From assembly GCA_029907755.1 (NCBI GenBank), contig JARYLH010000075.1, positions 1-6,943 of the forward strand: 6,943 bases of DNA, read 5' to 3'. Position numbers and translations under genes: made by a program. This DNA comes from Candidatus Methanosuratincola sp. (GTDB lineage Archaea > Thermoproteota > Methanomethylicia > Methanomethylicales > Methanomethylicaceae). Under the pieces are notes generated by a model, which saw only the letters and a list, made by a program, of their open reading frames with translations, had not been told where the DNA came from and did no database searches. The number at the start of each line of letters is the position of its first letter. Position 1 is the first letter of the stretch. Positions 1-6,099 of this stretch are shown in pieces.

Positions 1-28
1 AAAAACGAGTTCTGTTTTGGAGGTTATT

Positions 29-949
29 TTATTCTCCTGCCTTTTTATCATCCGATTCGGCGCTTTCAGCCTCTTGTTTTGCCTTAGCTTCTGCTTCAGG
101 GGCGTGTTCTCTTTTCTTTTCGCCCACCATGAGCAGGTACTGTTCTGCAGGTATCTTAGCCCTCAAGTACTTCGCAAGTTCCTTCCCAGTCAAGTCCTCG
201 ACTTCTTTTCCTGGAGGTGCTCTAGCAACGTAATCGATGTCGGCAACCTGGAAGAGTTCGCGGAGGATTAGCTCCCCTCCCCGATCGCCGTCTACGAATG
301 CGATAATTGTTTTCTTCTTGCTGAGTTCTTTAATTGTGTCCGGCACCGAGGCGCCATCCATTCCTATTACATTCTTGTATCCGTGGCGAAGCATGTTTAC
401 TACGTCTGCGCGTCCCTCAGTAACTATTACTGTGTCGGACTTGTCTACGTCAGGGCCGCATGGCAAGTTGTCAGGACCGTATTTGCCTATGGCGTGAACC
501 CTGACAGACTTCATTATTTCCTCAGACAGCTCCTTAATTTCGAAGGCGCCTTCCGTTTCCCAATGGATCAATATGTCGCGTGCTCTATCGATTATCTTGC
601 GCCTCTTTTCTTCTCGGACATCCTCAATTTTTTTGATCTCTACCCTTGCCGCGCAAGGACCTACTTTGTCTATAGTCTCGATCGCCGCTGCAATAATGGC
701 AGTTTCGACACGATCCAGACTTGAGGGGATGATTGCCTCGCCGAATGACTTTCCGGATTTAGATTCCATGTCAACCTGTATCCTGCCAATGCGCCCGCTT
801 TTCTGGAGTTCCCTGAGGTCCAAATCCTCCCCCAGGAGACCCTCGGTCTGGCCGAAGATCGCCCCAATTACGTCTGGCTTGTCGACTACTCCGTCAATTT
901 CTATATTTGCATAAATAGTATACTTTGCAGTTGTCGGCGTGCCGCCCAT
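29..949 (-). CDS. dnaG: Archaeal DnaG primase-like TOPRIM protein (short form)
   Basis: Archaeal DnaG is a TOPRIM-family protein related to bacterial primase. In archaea it is best known as a subunit of the RNA exosome, with reported primase activity in some species. Seen here: the archaeal N-terminal domain, including GAIFGQTEGLLG at about residues 29-40, then a TOPRIM domain with the acidic motif VTEGRAD (Glu178) and FVDGDRGG (Asp220, Asp222), then a Lys/Glu/Ala-rich tail from about residue 277. The ATG at 949 is chosen because it places the conserved family N-terminus (MGGTPTTAKY) at the start. A TTG at 988 would add 13 residues unlike the family. The protein is 306 residues. Archaeal DnaG is usually around 400 or more, so the region after TOPRIM is short and replaced by a charged, probably disordered tail. 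It is separated from tyrS by its own promoter-like gap. Identity is secure; the short C-terminus is real unless a frameshift lies near the end. Confidence 0.93.
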   Translation of the reverse strand: MGGTPTTAKYTIYANIEIDGVVDKPDVIGAIFGQTEGLLGEDLDLRELQKSGRIGRIQVDMESKSGKSFGEAIIPSSLDRVETAIIAAAIETIDKVGPCAARVEIKKIEDVREEKRRKIIDRARDILIHWETEGAFEIKELSEEIMKSVRVHAIGKYGPDNLPCGPDVDKSDTVIVTEGRADVVNMLRHGYKNVIGMDGASVPDTIKELSKKKTIIAFVDGDRGGELILRELFQVADIDYVARAPPGKEVEDLTGKELAKYLRAKIPAEQYLLMVGEKKREHAPEAEAKAKQEAESAESDDKKAGE

Positions 950-1010
950 ATGCCATGCCCCCAAAAAATCAGGCCGTATCCAGGCCAAAGGCGGCGGAAT
1001 TATTGTTCTG

Positions 1011-1017
1011 TAAATAA
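1011..1017 (-). promoter_or_regulatory. Candidate TATA box for dnaG
   Basis: The minus strand reads TTATTTA here. A start about 26 bases downstream would fall near 988, giving a leader of roughly 39 nt before the ATG at 949. The box lies in the gap between tyrS and dnaG, after a T-rich tract that could end tyrS transcripts. No clear BRE is visible and other AT-rich stretches nearby (for example 1088-1096) could serve instead, so the assignment is tentative. Confidence 0.4.
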
Positions 1018-1092
1018 GTGAACTTCATGTGAAACAAGACTCCTTATCCACCCTATAACATTGTTCAAGTTCATAAAAAAACAATTCACTTA
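1015..1092. repeat. Imperfect dyads in the tyrS-dnaG gap
   Basis: TAAGTGAA at 1015-1022 has its exact inverse TTCACTTA at 1085-1092. Inside it, TGAACTT near 1019-1025 is inverse to AAGTTCA near 1067-1073. The arms overlap, so only one pairing can form at a time. One arm overlaps the candidate dnaG TATA box. This could be an operator or a weak RNA hairpin; short AT-rich dyads also arise by chance. Confidence 0.3.
1075..1081 (-). terminator. T7 tract, likely archaeal-type terminator after tyrS
   Basis: The coding (minus) strand has seven consecutive T residues about 24 bases after the tyrS stop codon, with a further TTTTTAAG just before it. Archaeal RNA polymerase terminates at oligo-T stretches in the non-template strand without needing a strong hairpin. 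The position, between a finished gene and the next promoter-like box, fits a terminator. Confidence 0.5.
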
Positions 1093-1104
1093 AAAACCTT
1101 GCTA

Positions 1105-2166
1105 TCAAGGACTGAGGAGTCGCAACAGCGCGGATGCTTCAGCATTGGAGCTGAAGTAACGCCTGACAGGATCCAAGAGAGATATTAGCCCCCCGGATAC
1201 GCCATTTTTGAGGTCAAGAGGGTGGACAATGCCTGCCCTGTAGGCCTCTATAAGCGCATCCGGTCTTTCAAACGTTATGTTGCCCCCGTATTTGGCCGGG
1301 CGCGACAGCTCGAGGGGCTTGTTCCACATAAGTATGTATTTAGCGATGTCCAAGACGGGGTTCATCTCCACGGTCTTTGGTGGGCAGTAGGCTGAGGCTA
1401 TCTTGGATCGTATCTGATCCGGCGAGTCGTGAATGAATATGCATGTGTCGGGCTTCGATTTGCTCATCTTCATATCGATCATGCCCTCTTCTTCCCCGGA
1501 AACATCCATCCTACCTCCGCCTTGGAGCGCAGAGAGGAGGGGGGTATGCACAGCGACCGGCTTTTTGATGGAATAGGCCTCAGCGACTTCTCTTGCAAGG
1601 ACGTGCGCACGCCGCTGATCCATCCCACCCAAGCAGAAATCCAGATCCAAGTAAAAGATGTCCTCTACTTGCATGCACGGATAAATTAGCTTGGAGAAGT
1701 CGATCGAAGCTTCGTCCTCCTTTCTCCCCATAATTGTAACGGCCCTTTTAATCCTGGAAAGGGAAAGCTGCTTTGCGGTTCTCAAGATGCCCTCCCAGTA
1801 CGCTTTGTCCTCCACAAGCTCATCCGCTTTGACAACATTTACCTTGGAGAGGTCTATCCCGAGCGCCGTTAAGGAATGTTCAATATATTTTGCGCAGGCA
1901 TGGATTTTTTTGAGATCCCCGCCTAATTTGTCGTTGATCCAAGCATGCCAAGTCGCCTCCAAGAGAGTCATACTGATTCCGGCTTCCATCATGTCCCTGA
2001 ACTTGTTTACCCAGATCAACCACCCTAAATGGAATAGTCCCGACGGTTCAACCCCGATGTAACCCTTTGGAGACGAGGAGGTTTGTAAAGCGTTTAATGC
2101 GTCCTCCCTTGTAATTATTTCAAGTGAGTTCCTTGCTATCAAATCTACCCTTGACTCCACACCCAT
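1105..2166 (-). CDS. tyrS: Tyrosyl-tRNA synthetase (archaeal type)
   Basis: Class I aminoacyl-tRNA synthetase that charges tRNA-Tyr with tyrosine in the cytoplasm. The tyrosine-binding residues known from the Methanocaldococcus enzyme are all in place: Tyr36 in GYIGVEPSG, Tyr162, Gln166 and Asp169 in YPCMQVED, and Gln184 in GGMDQR. The KMSKS loop is KMSKSK at 233-238. The class I HIGH motif reads HLGW at 46-49, so its second histidine is tryptophan. The C-terminal anticodon region (KYGGNITFE, then HPLDLKNGV and LDPVRRYF) matches the archaeal family, and 353 residues is a normal length. TyrRS rather than TrpRS follows from these residues. The start is ATG at 2166, but the only SD-like sequence (AAAGG at 2169-2173) is 2 nt from it. 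The in-frame GTG at 2160 is better spaced, so the true N-terminus may be two residues shorter. The gene follows a structured RNA element. Confidence 0.95.
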   Translation of the reverse strand: MGVESRVDLIARNSLEIITREDALNALQTSSSPKGYIGVEPSGLFHLGWLIWVNKFRDMMEAGISMTLLEATWHAWINDKLGGDLKKIHACAKYIEHSLTALGIDLSKVNVVKADELVEDKAYWEGILRTAKQLSLSRIKRAVTIMGRKEDEASIDFSKLIYPCMQVEDIFYLDLDFCLGGMDQRRAHVLAREVAEAYSIKKPVAVHTPLLSALQGGGRMDVSGEEEGMIDMKMSKSKPDTCIFIHDSPDQIRSKIASAYCPPKTVEMNPVLDIAKYILMWNKPLELSRPAKYGGNITFERPDALIEAYRAGIVHPLDLKNGVSGGLISLLDPVRRYFSSNAEASALLRLLSP

Positions 2167-2179
2167 ATCCTTTACCCGC
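2167..2179 (-). promoter_or_regulatory. tyrS ribosome-binding region, also the target of possible RNA pairing
   Basis: The minus strand reads GCGGGTAAAGGAT immediately before the tyrS ATG. AAAGG resembles a weak Shine-Dalgarno site, 2 nt from the ATG at 2166 and 8 nt from the GTG at 2160. Almost the same string, GCGGGTTAAAGGA, occurs inside the upstream RNA element at 2404-2416, where it is paired with its own complement. The following AUGGG (start codon plus two bases) is complementary to CCCAU inside the adjacent element at 2250-2254. Confidence 0.45.
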
Positions 2180-2185
2180 CTAGAG

Positions 2186-2286
2186 GGCAGCCGCCGTGTA
2201 GCCCGATGCTAACACCCAACCCCATTGAGGGAATTTCCTTCCCACTCGGATGGGCTCTCTACACCGGGCAGTGTCCGGCGGCTGCC
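2186..2286 (-). ncRNA. Structured RNA element 2: small RNA or tyrS leader
   Basis: I do not recognise this RNA. An 11-bp perfect GC-rich terminal helix joins 2276-2286 with 2186-2196 (GGCAGCCGCCG on the minus strand and its complement). Inside are a hairpin with loop GCCC at 2261-2274, an apical hairpin GGGAA-GGAAA-UUCCC at 2229-2243, and CCCAU at 2250-2254, which can pair either with AUGGG (2221-2225) or, as part of AGCCC (2252-2256), with GGGCU (2200-2204). A TATA-like box lies 26 bases before the helix on the minus strand, which sets the likely direction. The 3' end is 19 nt before the tyrS start with no T tract between, so transcripts may run into tyrS and this could be its 5' leader. Its shape does not fit 5S rRNA (101 nt, no loop C consensus), tRNA, SRP RNA or RNase P RNA. 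Structure is well supported; expression and role are inference. Confidence 0.6.
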
Positions 2287-2311
2287 AATGACCATTAATT
2301 TCCGTTTTACC

Positions 2312-2318
2312 TATTTAA
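2312..2318 (-). promoter_or_regulatory. TATA box for RNA element 2 and tyrS
   Basis: The minus strand reads TTAAATA within acTTAAATAgg. Its centre is 29 bases from the first base of the 2276-2286 helix strand, so a start 25-28 bases downstream of the box centre would fall at or just before the base of that helix. It is the only good box between the two RNA elements and would also supply tyrS. Confidence 0.6.
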
Positions 2319-2334
2319 GTTGATTCTTGAAAAT

Positions 2335-2433
2335 CACAGCAGGACTGTTGCGGGTGTGGGTTAGGTCGCACTCATCGCTGAGCTTGCGCTCTTCTCGATT
2401 GACTCCTTTAACCCGCGATTGCGTCCTGCTGCG
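2335..2433 (-). ncRNA. Structured RNA element 1 downstream of pheT
   Basis: I do not recognise this RNA. The terminal helix joins CGCAGCAGGAC (2423-2433) with GTCCTGCTGTG (2335-2345): 11 pairs, one of them G-U. After an internal loop (GCAAUC opposite AACA), GCGGGU at 2411-2416 pairs with ACCCGC at 2350-2355. An apical arm at 2367-2388 pairs CGCA/UGCG and CUCA/UGAG around a GCGA loop with a 2-nt AG bulge. A competing hairpin at 2380-2391 has a GCAA loop. Both loops are GNRA only when read on the minus strand, which supports that direction. A second competing pairing joins GGGUUA (2409-2414) with UAACCC (2358-2363). A TATA-like box is centred 26 bases upstream of the helix start, and a short T run follows the 3' strand. 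It is not a tRNA (no T-arm) and no C/D or H/ACA pattern is convincing. Confidence 0.55.
2404..2416 (-). repeat. Near-copy of the tyrS ribosome-binding region inside RNA element 1
   Basis: GCGGGTTAAAGGA here differs from GCGGGTAAAGGA before tyrS (minus strand, 2168-2179) by a single inserted T. No ATG, GTG or TTG follows at useful spacing here, so it does not appear to serve a gene. Within element 1 it faces complementary CCT, AACCC and ACCCGC segments at 2350-2366, which could equally pair with the tyrS copy. Confidence 0.45.
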
Positions 2434-2455
2434 CTCAGCTCCCACTTCATCGCAC

Positions 2456-2462
2456 TATATTA
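2456..2462 (-). promoter_or_regulatory. TATA box for RNA element 1
   Basis: The minus strand reads TAATATA, five bases after the pheT stop codon. Its centre is 26 bases from the first base of the element 1 terminal helix, the standard archaeal spacing. This argues that element 1 is made from its own promoter rather than being only a pheT 3' untranslated region. Confidence 0.5.
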
Positions 2463-2467
2463 TCTGC

Positions 2468-4135
2468 TCAGCCCCGAAATAAACTTTCTAAATTCATCAA
2501 TTTGGAAACGTTTACTTCCATTGCTACGGCGGGGTTGTAGAGACCAAAATTAACTAGAATTTGGGGATGAATTTCTCCAAGGATGCCAATCTCCATGCCA
2601 TCAACATTTATGCTTGCTACTCTGCCCTCAATGAACAGGCTGGAGGATTTCCTCTTGAGTTCGACATCCTTAGATAGGTTTTTGAACAATGAGAAAGCGG
2701 CTGCCTGGATCTCTTCAAAGCTTACACGGGCATCGCTCGTGACTGCACCAAGGTGATTCGCCATTTTTGGGGATCCATTCTCAACGATGACGACTGACCC
2801 GTATTCAAAGATTTTTTGCGGGTACTCAACGTGAGCATTTGCCGACATAAAGCCCAATAGCTTTGGCAGCAACATGTCACGGAGCACAGCATATTCCGAT
2901 GACACGGGATTTACCACCTCTACTAGGGGGCGCTCGTTGAGCATTGGTCTATTTACCATCAAATCACGGCTACTAAGGACATATGTTGCTACTTCTATGA
3001 AGCCCATGCCGATCATAAGATCCCTGATTCTTGCCCTTAGCCTGTTGCCCTCCAACGGTTTACCAATCGTATGAACCCTCGGGAAAAGGGGCTGGACGCG
3101 GTTAAGACCGTATGCCATCATAACGTCCTCTATTAAATCGACCTCATGGAGTATATCCACCCGGTAGGGCGGTATTTTCGCACGGATTGCCCCATTTTCC
3201 AGCGCTTCAGTTTCGTATCCCATCCGCTTAAGGAGTGAATCGATCTCCGAAATCGTAAGATCTAAGCCTGAAATCTCTTTAGCCCTTTTAAGATCAAGAT
3301 CCTGGAAGGAGTCGGCAAAAATTGGCGTTCTCAAAACCTTGTCTTTGCATTTTACCTCCACGCATTGTAATGAGCCCCCCCTCTCAAGAGCCGATGTTGT
3401 CATTATGTTAAGGCAGATGCCAACCGATCTCATGTCAAGTCCTGTTACATCAATTAAAAGGTTTTTAGTTGCTACAGATACACGGGCATCCTCGCTGTTT
3501 ATAATGGGGGGCATCGAAAGGACTTTTCCATTAGAATCGACCAGAAGCGGGTAGAGCGGGCTTTTCGAGATTATATCGCCATACTCTTTGCCTTTTGGAG
3601 TGAGCTCAAGCACCTCTCTTCCGCTTAATTCCGAGTGGTGCTCCAATGGCATGAAACGTATTTTTTCGGGCAATCTCGCCTCGTAAAATAAAGGGGGGGA
3701 GATCTTATCTAAATCGTAAACGCCTATCGAAGCCTTCCTCCTGTTCGAGCCGTAGGTGTTGTGTAGTTTCTCTTGCAGCTGCATAAGCTGCCGCAATGCT
3801 TCTTCAGTCAGCGATACCCCCCTTACTGCTGAAGCTACAATCAGGGGGCGCACAGTGTCCACAGATTCTGACACAATTAGTTCAATTGGGGATCCGGGAT
3901 GTTTTTTGAAACTATAAAATGAGCCGATTCCAAGGTAATTTCTGATAGCTCTTGACATGCCTTCTGCACTGAAGAGGTCAGGTCGATCAGAGGTCACCTC
4001 TACGATTATTTCTACGTCATTGGAAGACTCCAACTCACATTTCATTGATGTTAAAAGATCTTCAAGCTCCGAGAACGTGAGCTCTTTCCCCACAAGCGAC
4101 AAGAGATCTGCCCTATTCAAGGATATTACTGGCAA
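2468..4135 (-). CDS. pheT: Phenylalanyl-tRNA synthetase beta subunit
   Basis: Beta subunit of the (alpha-beta)2 PheRS that charges tRNA-Phe. The beta chain carries the editing site that hydrolyses mischarged tRNA. Domain order as seen: N-terminal B1 region (MPVISLNRADLL, to about 80), B3/B4 editing region (about 95-265), B5 domain (about 268-350) with IPPYRVDILHEVDLIEDV and its acidic Mg-binding residues at 327-337, then the catalytic-like core with NPVSSEYAVLRDMLLPKLL (409-427), KIFEYG (441-446) and HPQILVNFGL (523-532). At 555 residues it is the usual archaeal/eukaryotic length, shorter than bacterial PheT. It starts at TTG 4135, fixed by the conserved family N-terminus and by a gap of only 3 nt after the pheS stop. 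Translational coupling to pheS is likely and suits equal subunit production. Nothing broken is visible. Confidence 0.95.
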   Translation of the reverse strand: MPVISLNRADLLSLVGKELTFSELEDLLTSMKCELESSNDVEIIVEVTSDRPDLFSAEGMSRAIRNYLGIGSFYSFKKHPGSPIELIVSESVDTVRPLIVASAVRGVSLTEEALRQLMQLQEKLHNTYGSNRRKASIGVYDLDKISPPLFYEARLPEKIRFMPLEHHSELSGREVLELTPKGKEYGDIISKSPLYPLLVDSNGKVLSMPPIINSEDARVSVATKNLLIDVTGLDMRSVGICLNIMTTSALERGGSLQCVEVKCKDKVLRTPIFADSFQDLDLKRAKEISGLDLTISEIDSLLKRMGYETEALENGAIRAKIPPYRVDILHEVDLIEDVMMAYGLNRVQPLFPRVHTIGKPLEGNRLRARIRDLMIGMGFIEVATYVLSSRDLMVNRPMLNERPLVEVVNPVSSEYAVLRDMLLPKLLGFMSANAHVEYPQKIFEYGSVVIVENGSPKMANHLGAVTSDARVSFEEIQAAAFSLFKNLSKDVELKRKSSSLFIEGRVASINVDGMEIGILGEIHPQILVNFGLYNPAVAMEVNVSKLMNLESLFRG

Positions 4136-4138
4136 CCC

Positions 4139-5605
4139 CTACCACCATCCCCAACCCCTAAGCTTACCCAAGTCGTCAGTATGGAGTTCCCGGATATCAT
4201 TAATGCCTAACCGGATCATGGCTAACCGGTCTATTCCAATCCCCCAAGCGATCACTGGAAAGTTTATCCCGAGCGGACCTAAGACCTCTGGTCGGAACAT
4301 CCCCGCCCCAAGGCACTCAATCCAACCTAACTTGGGGTGTTCGACATAGGCATCTATGCTTGGTTCCGTGAACGGATAATAACTGGGTCTGAACTTTATG
4401 CGTTTAAATCCTAGCTGCCTAGAAAATTCCTGCAAAATCCCAAGCAGATGCCTTACAGTTATCCCTTGATCGCCTATTATTCCGTCTAGCTGGCAAAATT
4501 CGACCATATGGCGCGAATCAATTACATCTGGTCTGAAGACCTTTGAGAGGCTGAATGCCTTGACGGGGGGGTGCTTATGAGAGTGCAGGTAGCGTACAGA
4601 GTTGACAGTCATCTGAGTCCTTAGCAGAGGGCGCTTTGCCGTTTCAATATCCCATCTATAGTTCCATCCCTTTGAGCCCGTATTTCCCCCCGACTCATGT
4701 GCGAGTTTAACGGATTCAATGAGCTCTGAGGGGGCATCGATTTTCAAGGAGATGTTCTTAACCTGGAAGCTGTCATGAACTGCCCGAGCAGGATGGTCTT
4801 GTGCCTGAAAAAGGACGTCGAAATTCCAAAATTCCGTTTCAACGAATTGGCCTTCAGTCTCTTCAAAACCCATGTTGAAAAGGATTTCCTTCACTTCCTC
4901 TAGGAACTCAAGATAAGAGTGCTTTTTGCCAATCTTGAGTGCTGGGGGCGCAGCGGATACGTCATAAGGACGCAAGCTGATCTCGCGCCATTTCCCGCTC
5001 TTTATATCTTCAGAGGTCAAGACACTTACGGTTACCTTCCGATCGCGGTTTGGGTTTGCAACCAATTCAACAACGATTTCTTTTTGGTCCTTCTTAACGA
5101 CAAGGCCTCTGGAAATTAGGTCCCGCAGAGCAGGATATTCTTTCTCGTCAAAAGAATTTGAACCGTTTTCAATTTTGGCGAGCAGGGAATCAGAATAGTG
5201 GGGCACATCCTTTTTCAGAACAACATAAGGACCATCAGGCCTCTTTTCAATCGAGAAGGCTCCAGTTTTCTTGCCCCACCCAAGTACTGGGGATATCTCA
5301 TTTTGTTTTAGGACTGCAGATAACTCCTTCAGCGGAACTTGTCCTCCCTTTTTCTTCAGCAAATCCATAAGTCTTGTTTCAGGCATCCCTTTAGACGCGC
5401 AGTAGCACCCTTCATCGGTCAGAGAGAATTTTTCCTTTATCAATTCGGTGATCTTGACGTAACCTTTTTGCGCTAAAAGGCTTGAAAGTGGAAAGATGGA
5501 GCTTTCAGGCACCCCCATCTTAGCAGCTATGGTTGAGGAGACTGCCTTCCCCCCGAGCAGATCCAGGGTATTGAGGAATTCGACTTCCGATTGACTAAGA
5601 GACAT
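4139..5605 (-). CDS. pheS: Phenylalanyl-tRNA synthetase alpha subunit
   Basis: Catalytic class II subunit of PheRS, attaching phenylalanine to tRNA-Phe. The first ~130 residues form winged-helix-like modules, as in archaeal and eukaryotic alpha subunits, probably for tRNA contact. The catalytic core follows: motif 1 region to FWNFD (259-263) with DHPAR (270-274), LLRTQMT (327-333) at the substrate pocket, motif 2 FRPDVIDSRHMVEF (357-370), and motif 3 with GAGMFRPEV (433-441), GIGIDRLAM (455-463) and RELH. I chose ATG 5605 (488 residues) because AAGGGG lies about 10 nt upstream. A TTG at 5629 would add 8 residues and overlap the coaD stop in the sequence TTGA, so it remains possible. The stop TAG is 3 nt before pheT. 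Length and motifs are normal for archaea. Confidence 0.95.
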   Translation of the reverse strand: MSLSQSEVEFLNTLDLLGGKAVSSTIAAKMGVPESSIFPLSSLLAQKGYVKITELIKEKFSLTDEGCYCASKGMPETRLMDLLKKKGGQVPLKELSAVLKQNEISPVLGWGKKTGAFSIEKRPDGPYVVLKKDVPHYSDSLLAKIENGSNSFDEKEYPALRDLISRGLVVKKDQKEIVVELVANPNRDRKVTVSVLTSEDIKSGKWREISLRPYDVSAAPPALKIGKKHSYLEFLEEVKEILFNMGFEETEGQFVETEFWNFDVLFQAQDHPARAVHDSFQVKNISLKIDAPSELIESVKLAHESGGNTGSKGWNYRWDIETAKRPLLRTQMTVNSVRYLHSHKHPPVKAFSLSKVFRPDVIDSRHMVEFCQLDGIIGDQGITVRHLLGILQEFSRQLGFKRIKFRPSYYPFTEPSIDAYVEHPKLGWIECLGAGMFRPEVLGPLGINFPVIAWGIGIDRLAMIRLGINDIRELHTDDLGKLRGWGWW

Positions 5606-5625
5606 CCCAACAACCCCTTGGCGGC

Positions 5626-6096
5626 TCAATCCGTTCTTAACAAATAACCTCTTTCATCTATCTCTTTATTCCTTATCCTGGAAGACGAGATCGGTTTGCC
5701 GTCTTCAGCAAGTAAGAATTCTTGAACGAATATCTTCAAGGGCGCCATGTTCTTCTTGACCCTTATCAGATTCGCCCTCTCAGCATTCGCAAGTGTTTCC
5801 TGTGTAACGACTACCCCGCATATGTCGGGATCCTCCAAGAGGGGACCGAAGGCATCATTAAGCTCAATCAGCCGTGCTCTTTCGATCAGGTTCTGCAGAA
5901 TAAGAAAAGCCTTCACTTGCCCCATCCTTTGGTTGAAGTCCTGGATTTCCTTTTTACCAGCCTTTTTTGCAAATTCATCAGAAGTTACACCGACGATGAC
6001 GACTTCGCCTAAATCAAATGCCTTCAACAAAAGATACTCGTGCCCCTTGTGAAAGTGATCGAATGTTCCTCCGACAGCGACAAGGGGGAGCTTCAA
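5626..6096 (-). CDS. coaD: Phosphopantetheine adenylyltransferase (archaeal type)
   Basis: Transfers AMP from ATP to 4'-phosphopantetheine to make dephospho-CoA, the penultimate step of CoA synthesis. It is a cytidylyltransferase-like nucleotidyltransferase. Seen: the nucleotide-binding GGTFDHFHKGH at 9-19 with the (T/H)xGH-type HKGH, VGVTSDEF at 35-42, and the C-terminal SSSRIR signature at 137-142 followed by NKEID. The length, 156 residues, fits the archaeal enzyme. The start is TTG 6096, the only start codon that retains the first beta strand (KLPLVAVGG). AGAAGGA within the end of the upstream gene serves as a plausible ribosome-binding site. It lies 3 nt after the preceding gene, and its stop TGA overlaps or abuts pheS, so it sits within the same operon. 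Family confidence is high; specificity for phosphopantetheine is inferred from family resemblance. Confidence 0.9.
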   Translation of the reverse strand: MKLPLVAVGGTFDHFHKGHEYLLLKAFDLGEVVIVGVTSDEFAKKAGKKEIQDFNQRMGQVKAFLILQNLIERARLIELNDAFGPLLEDPDICGVVVTQETLANAERANLIRVKKNMAPLKIFVQEFLLAEDGKPISSSRIRNKEIDERGYLLRTD

Positions 6097-6099
6097 GCC

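Noticed and set aside
1..28. Short GGAG...CTCC dyad at the dnaG stop codon as a terminator
   Set aside because: Only four base pairs, and the T run is on the far edge of the window, so there is too little to support a terminator call.
949..988. TTG at 988 as the dnaG start
   Set aside because: The extra 13 residues are unlike the family N-terminus, which begins at the ATG at 949. A leaderless TTG start cannot be excluded but is less likely.
2186..2286. Element 2 as 5S rRNA
   Set aside because: The long terminal helix and CCCATCC at a similar distance suggested it, but it is about 20 nt too short, the loop C consensus is broken and the arms come in the wrong order and size.
2268..2286. tRNA-Tyr mimicry: CCGCCGGACAC resembles the acceptor 3' end of archaeal tRNA-Tyr
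   Set aside because: The opposing strand lacks the C1-G72 pair that defines archaeal tRNA-Tyr identity, and no T-arm or anticodon arm is present. GC-rich coincidence is sufficient.
2209..2295. Minus-strand ORF of 28 codons starting ATG at 2295 across element 2
   Set aside because: The ATG is only about 20 bases from the TATA centre, so it would probably precede the transcript start. The terminal helix explains the sequence better than coding does.
2335..2433. Element 1 as a tRNA, or as a C/D or H/ACA guide RNA
   Set aside because: There is no T-arm consensus. GCGATGA and CTGA near 2437-2453 resemble C and D' boxes, but spacing is short and no terminal D box follows. No ACA lies 3' of the helix.
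2361..2450. Minus-strand ORF of 29 codons starting ATG at 2450 inside element 1
   Set aside because: The ATG lies upstream of the start predicted from the TATA box, has no ribosome-binding site, and its peptide is not rich in aromatic residues, so it is not a convincing leader peptide. An open run of this length is expected by chance.
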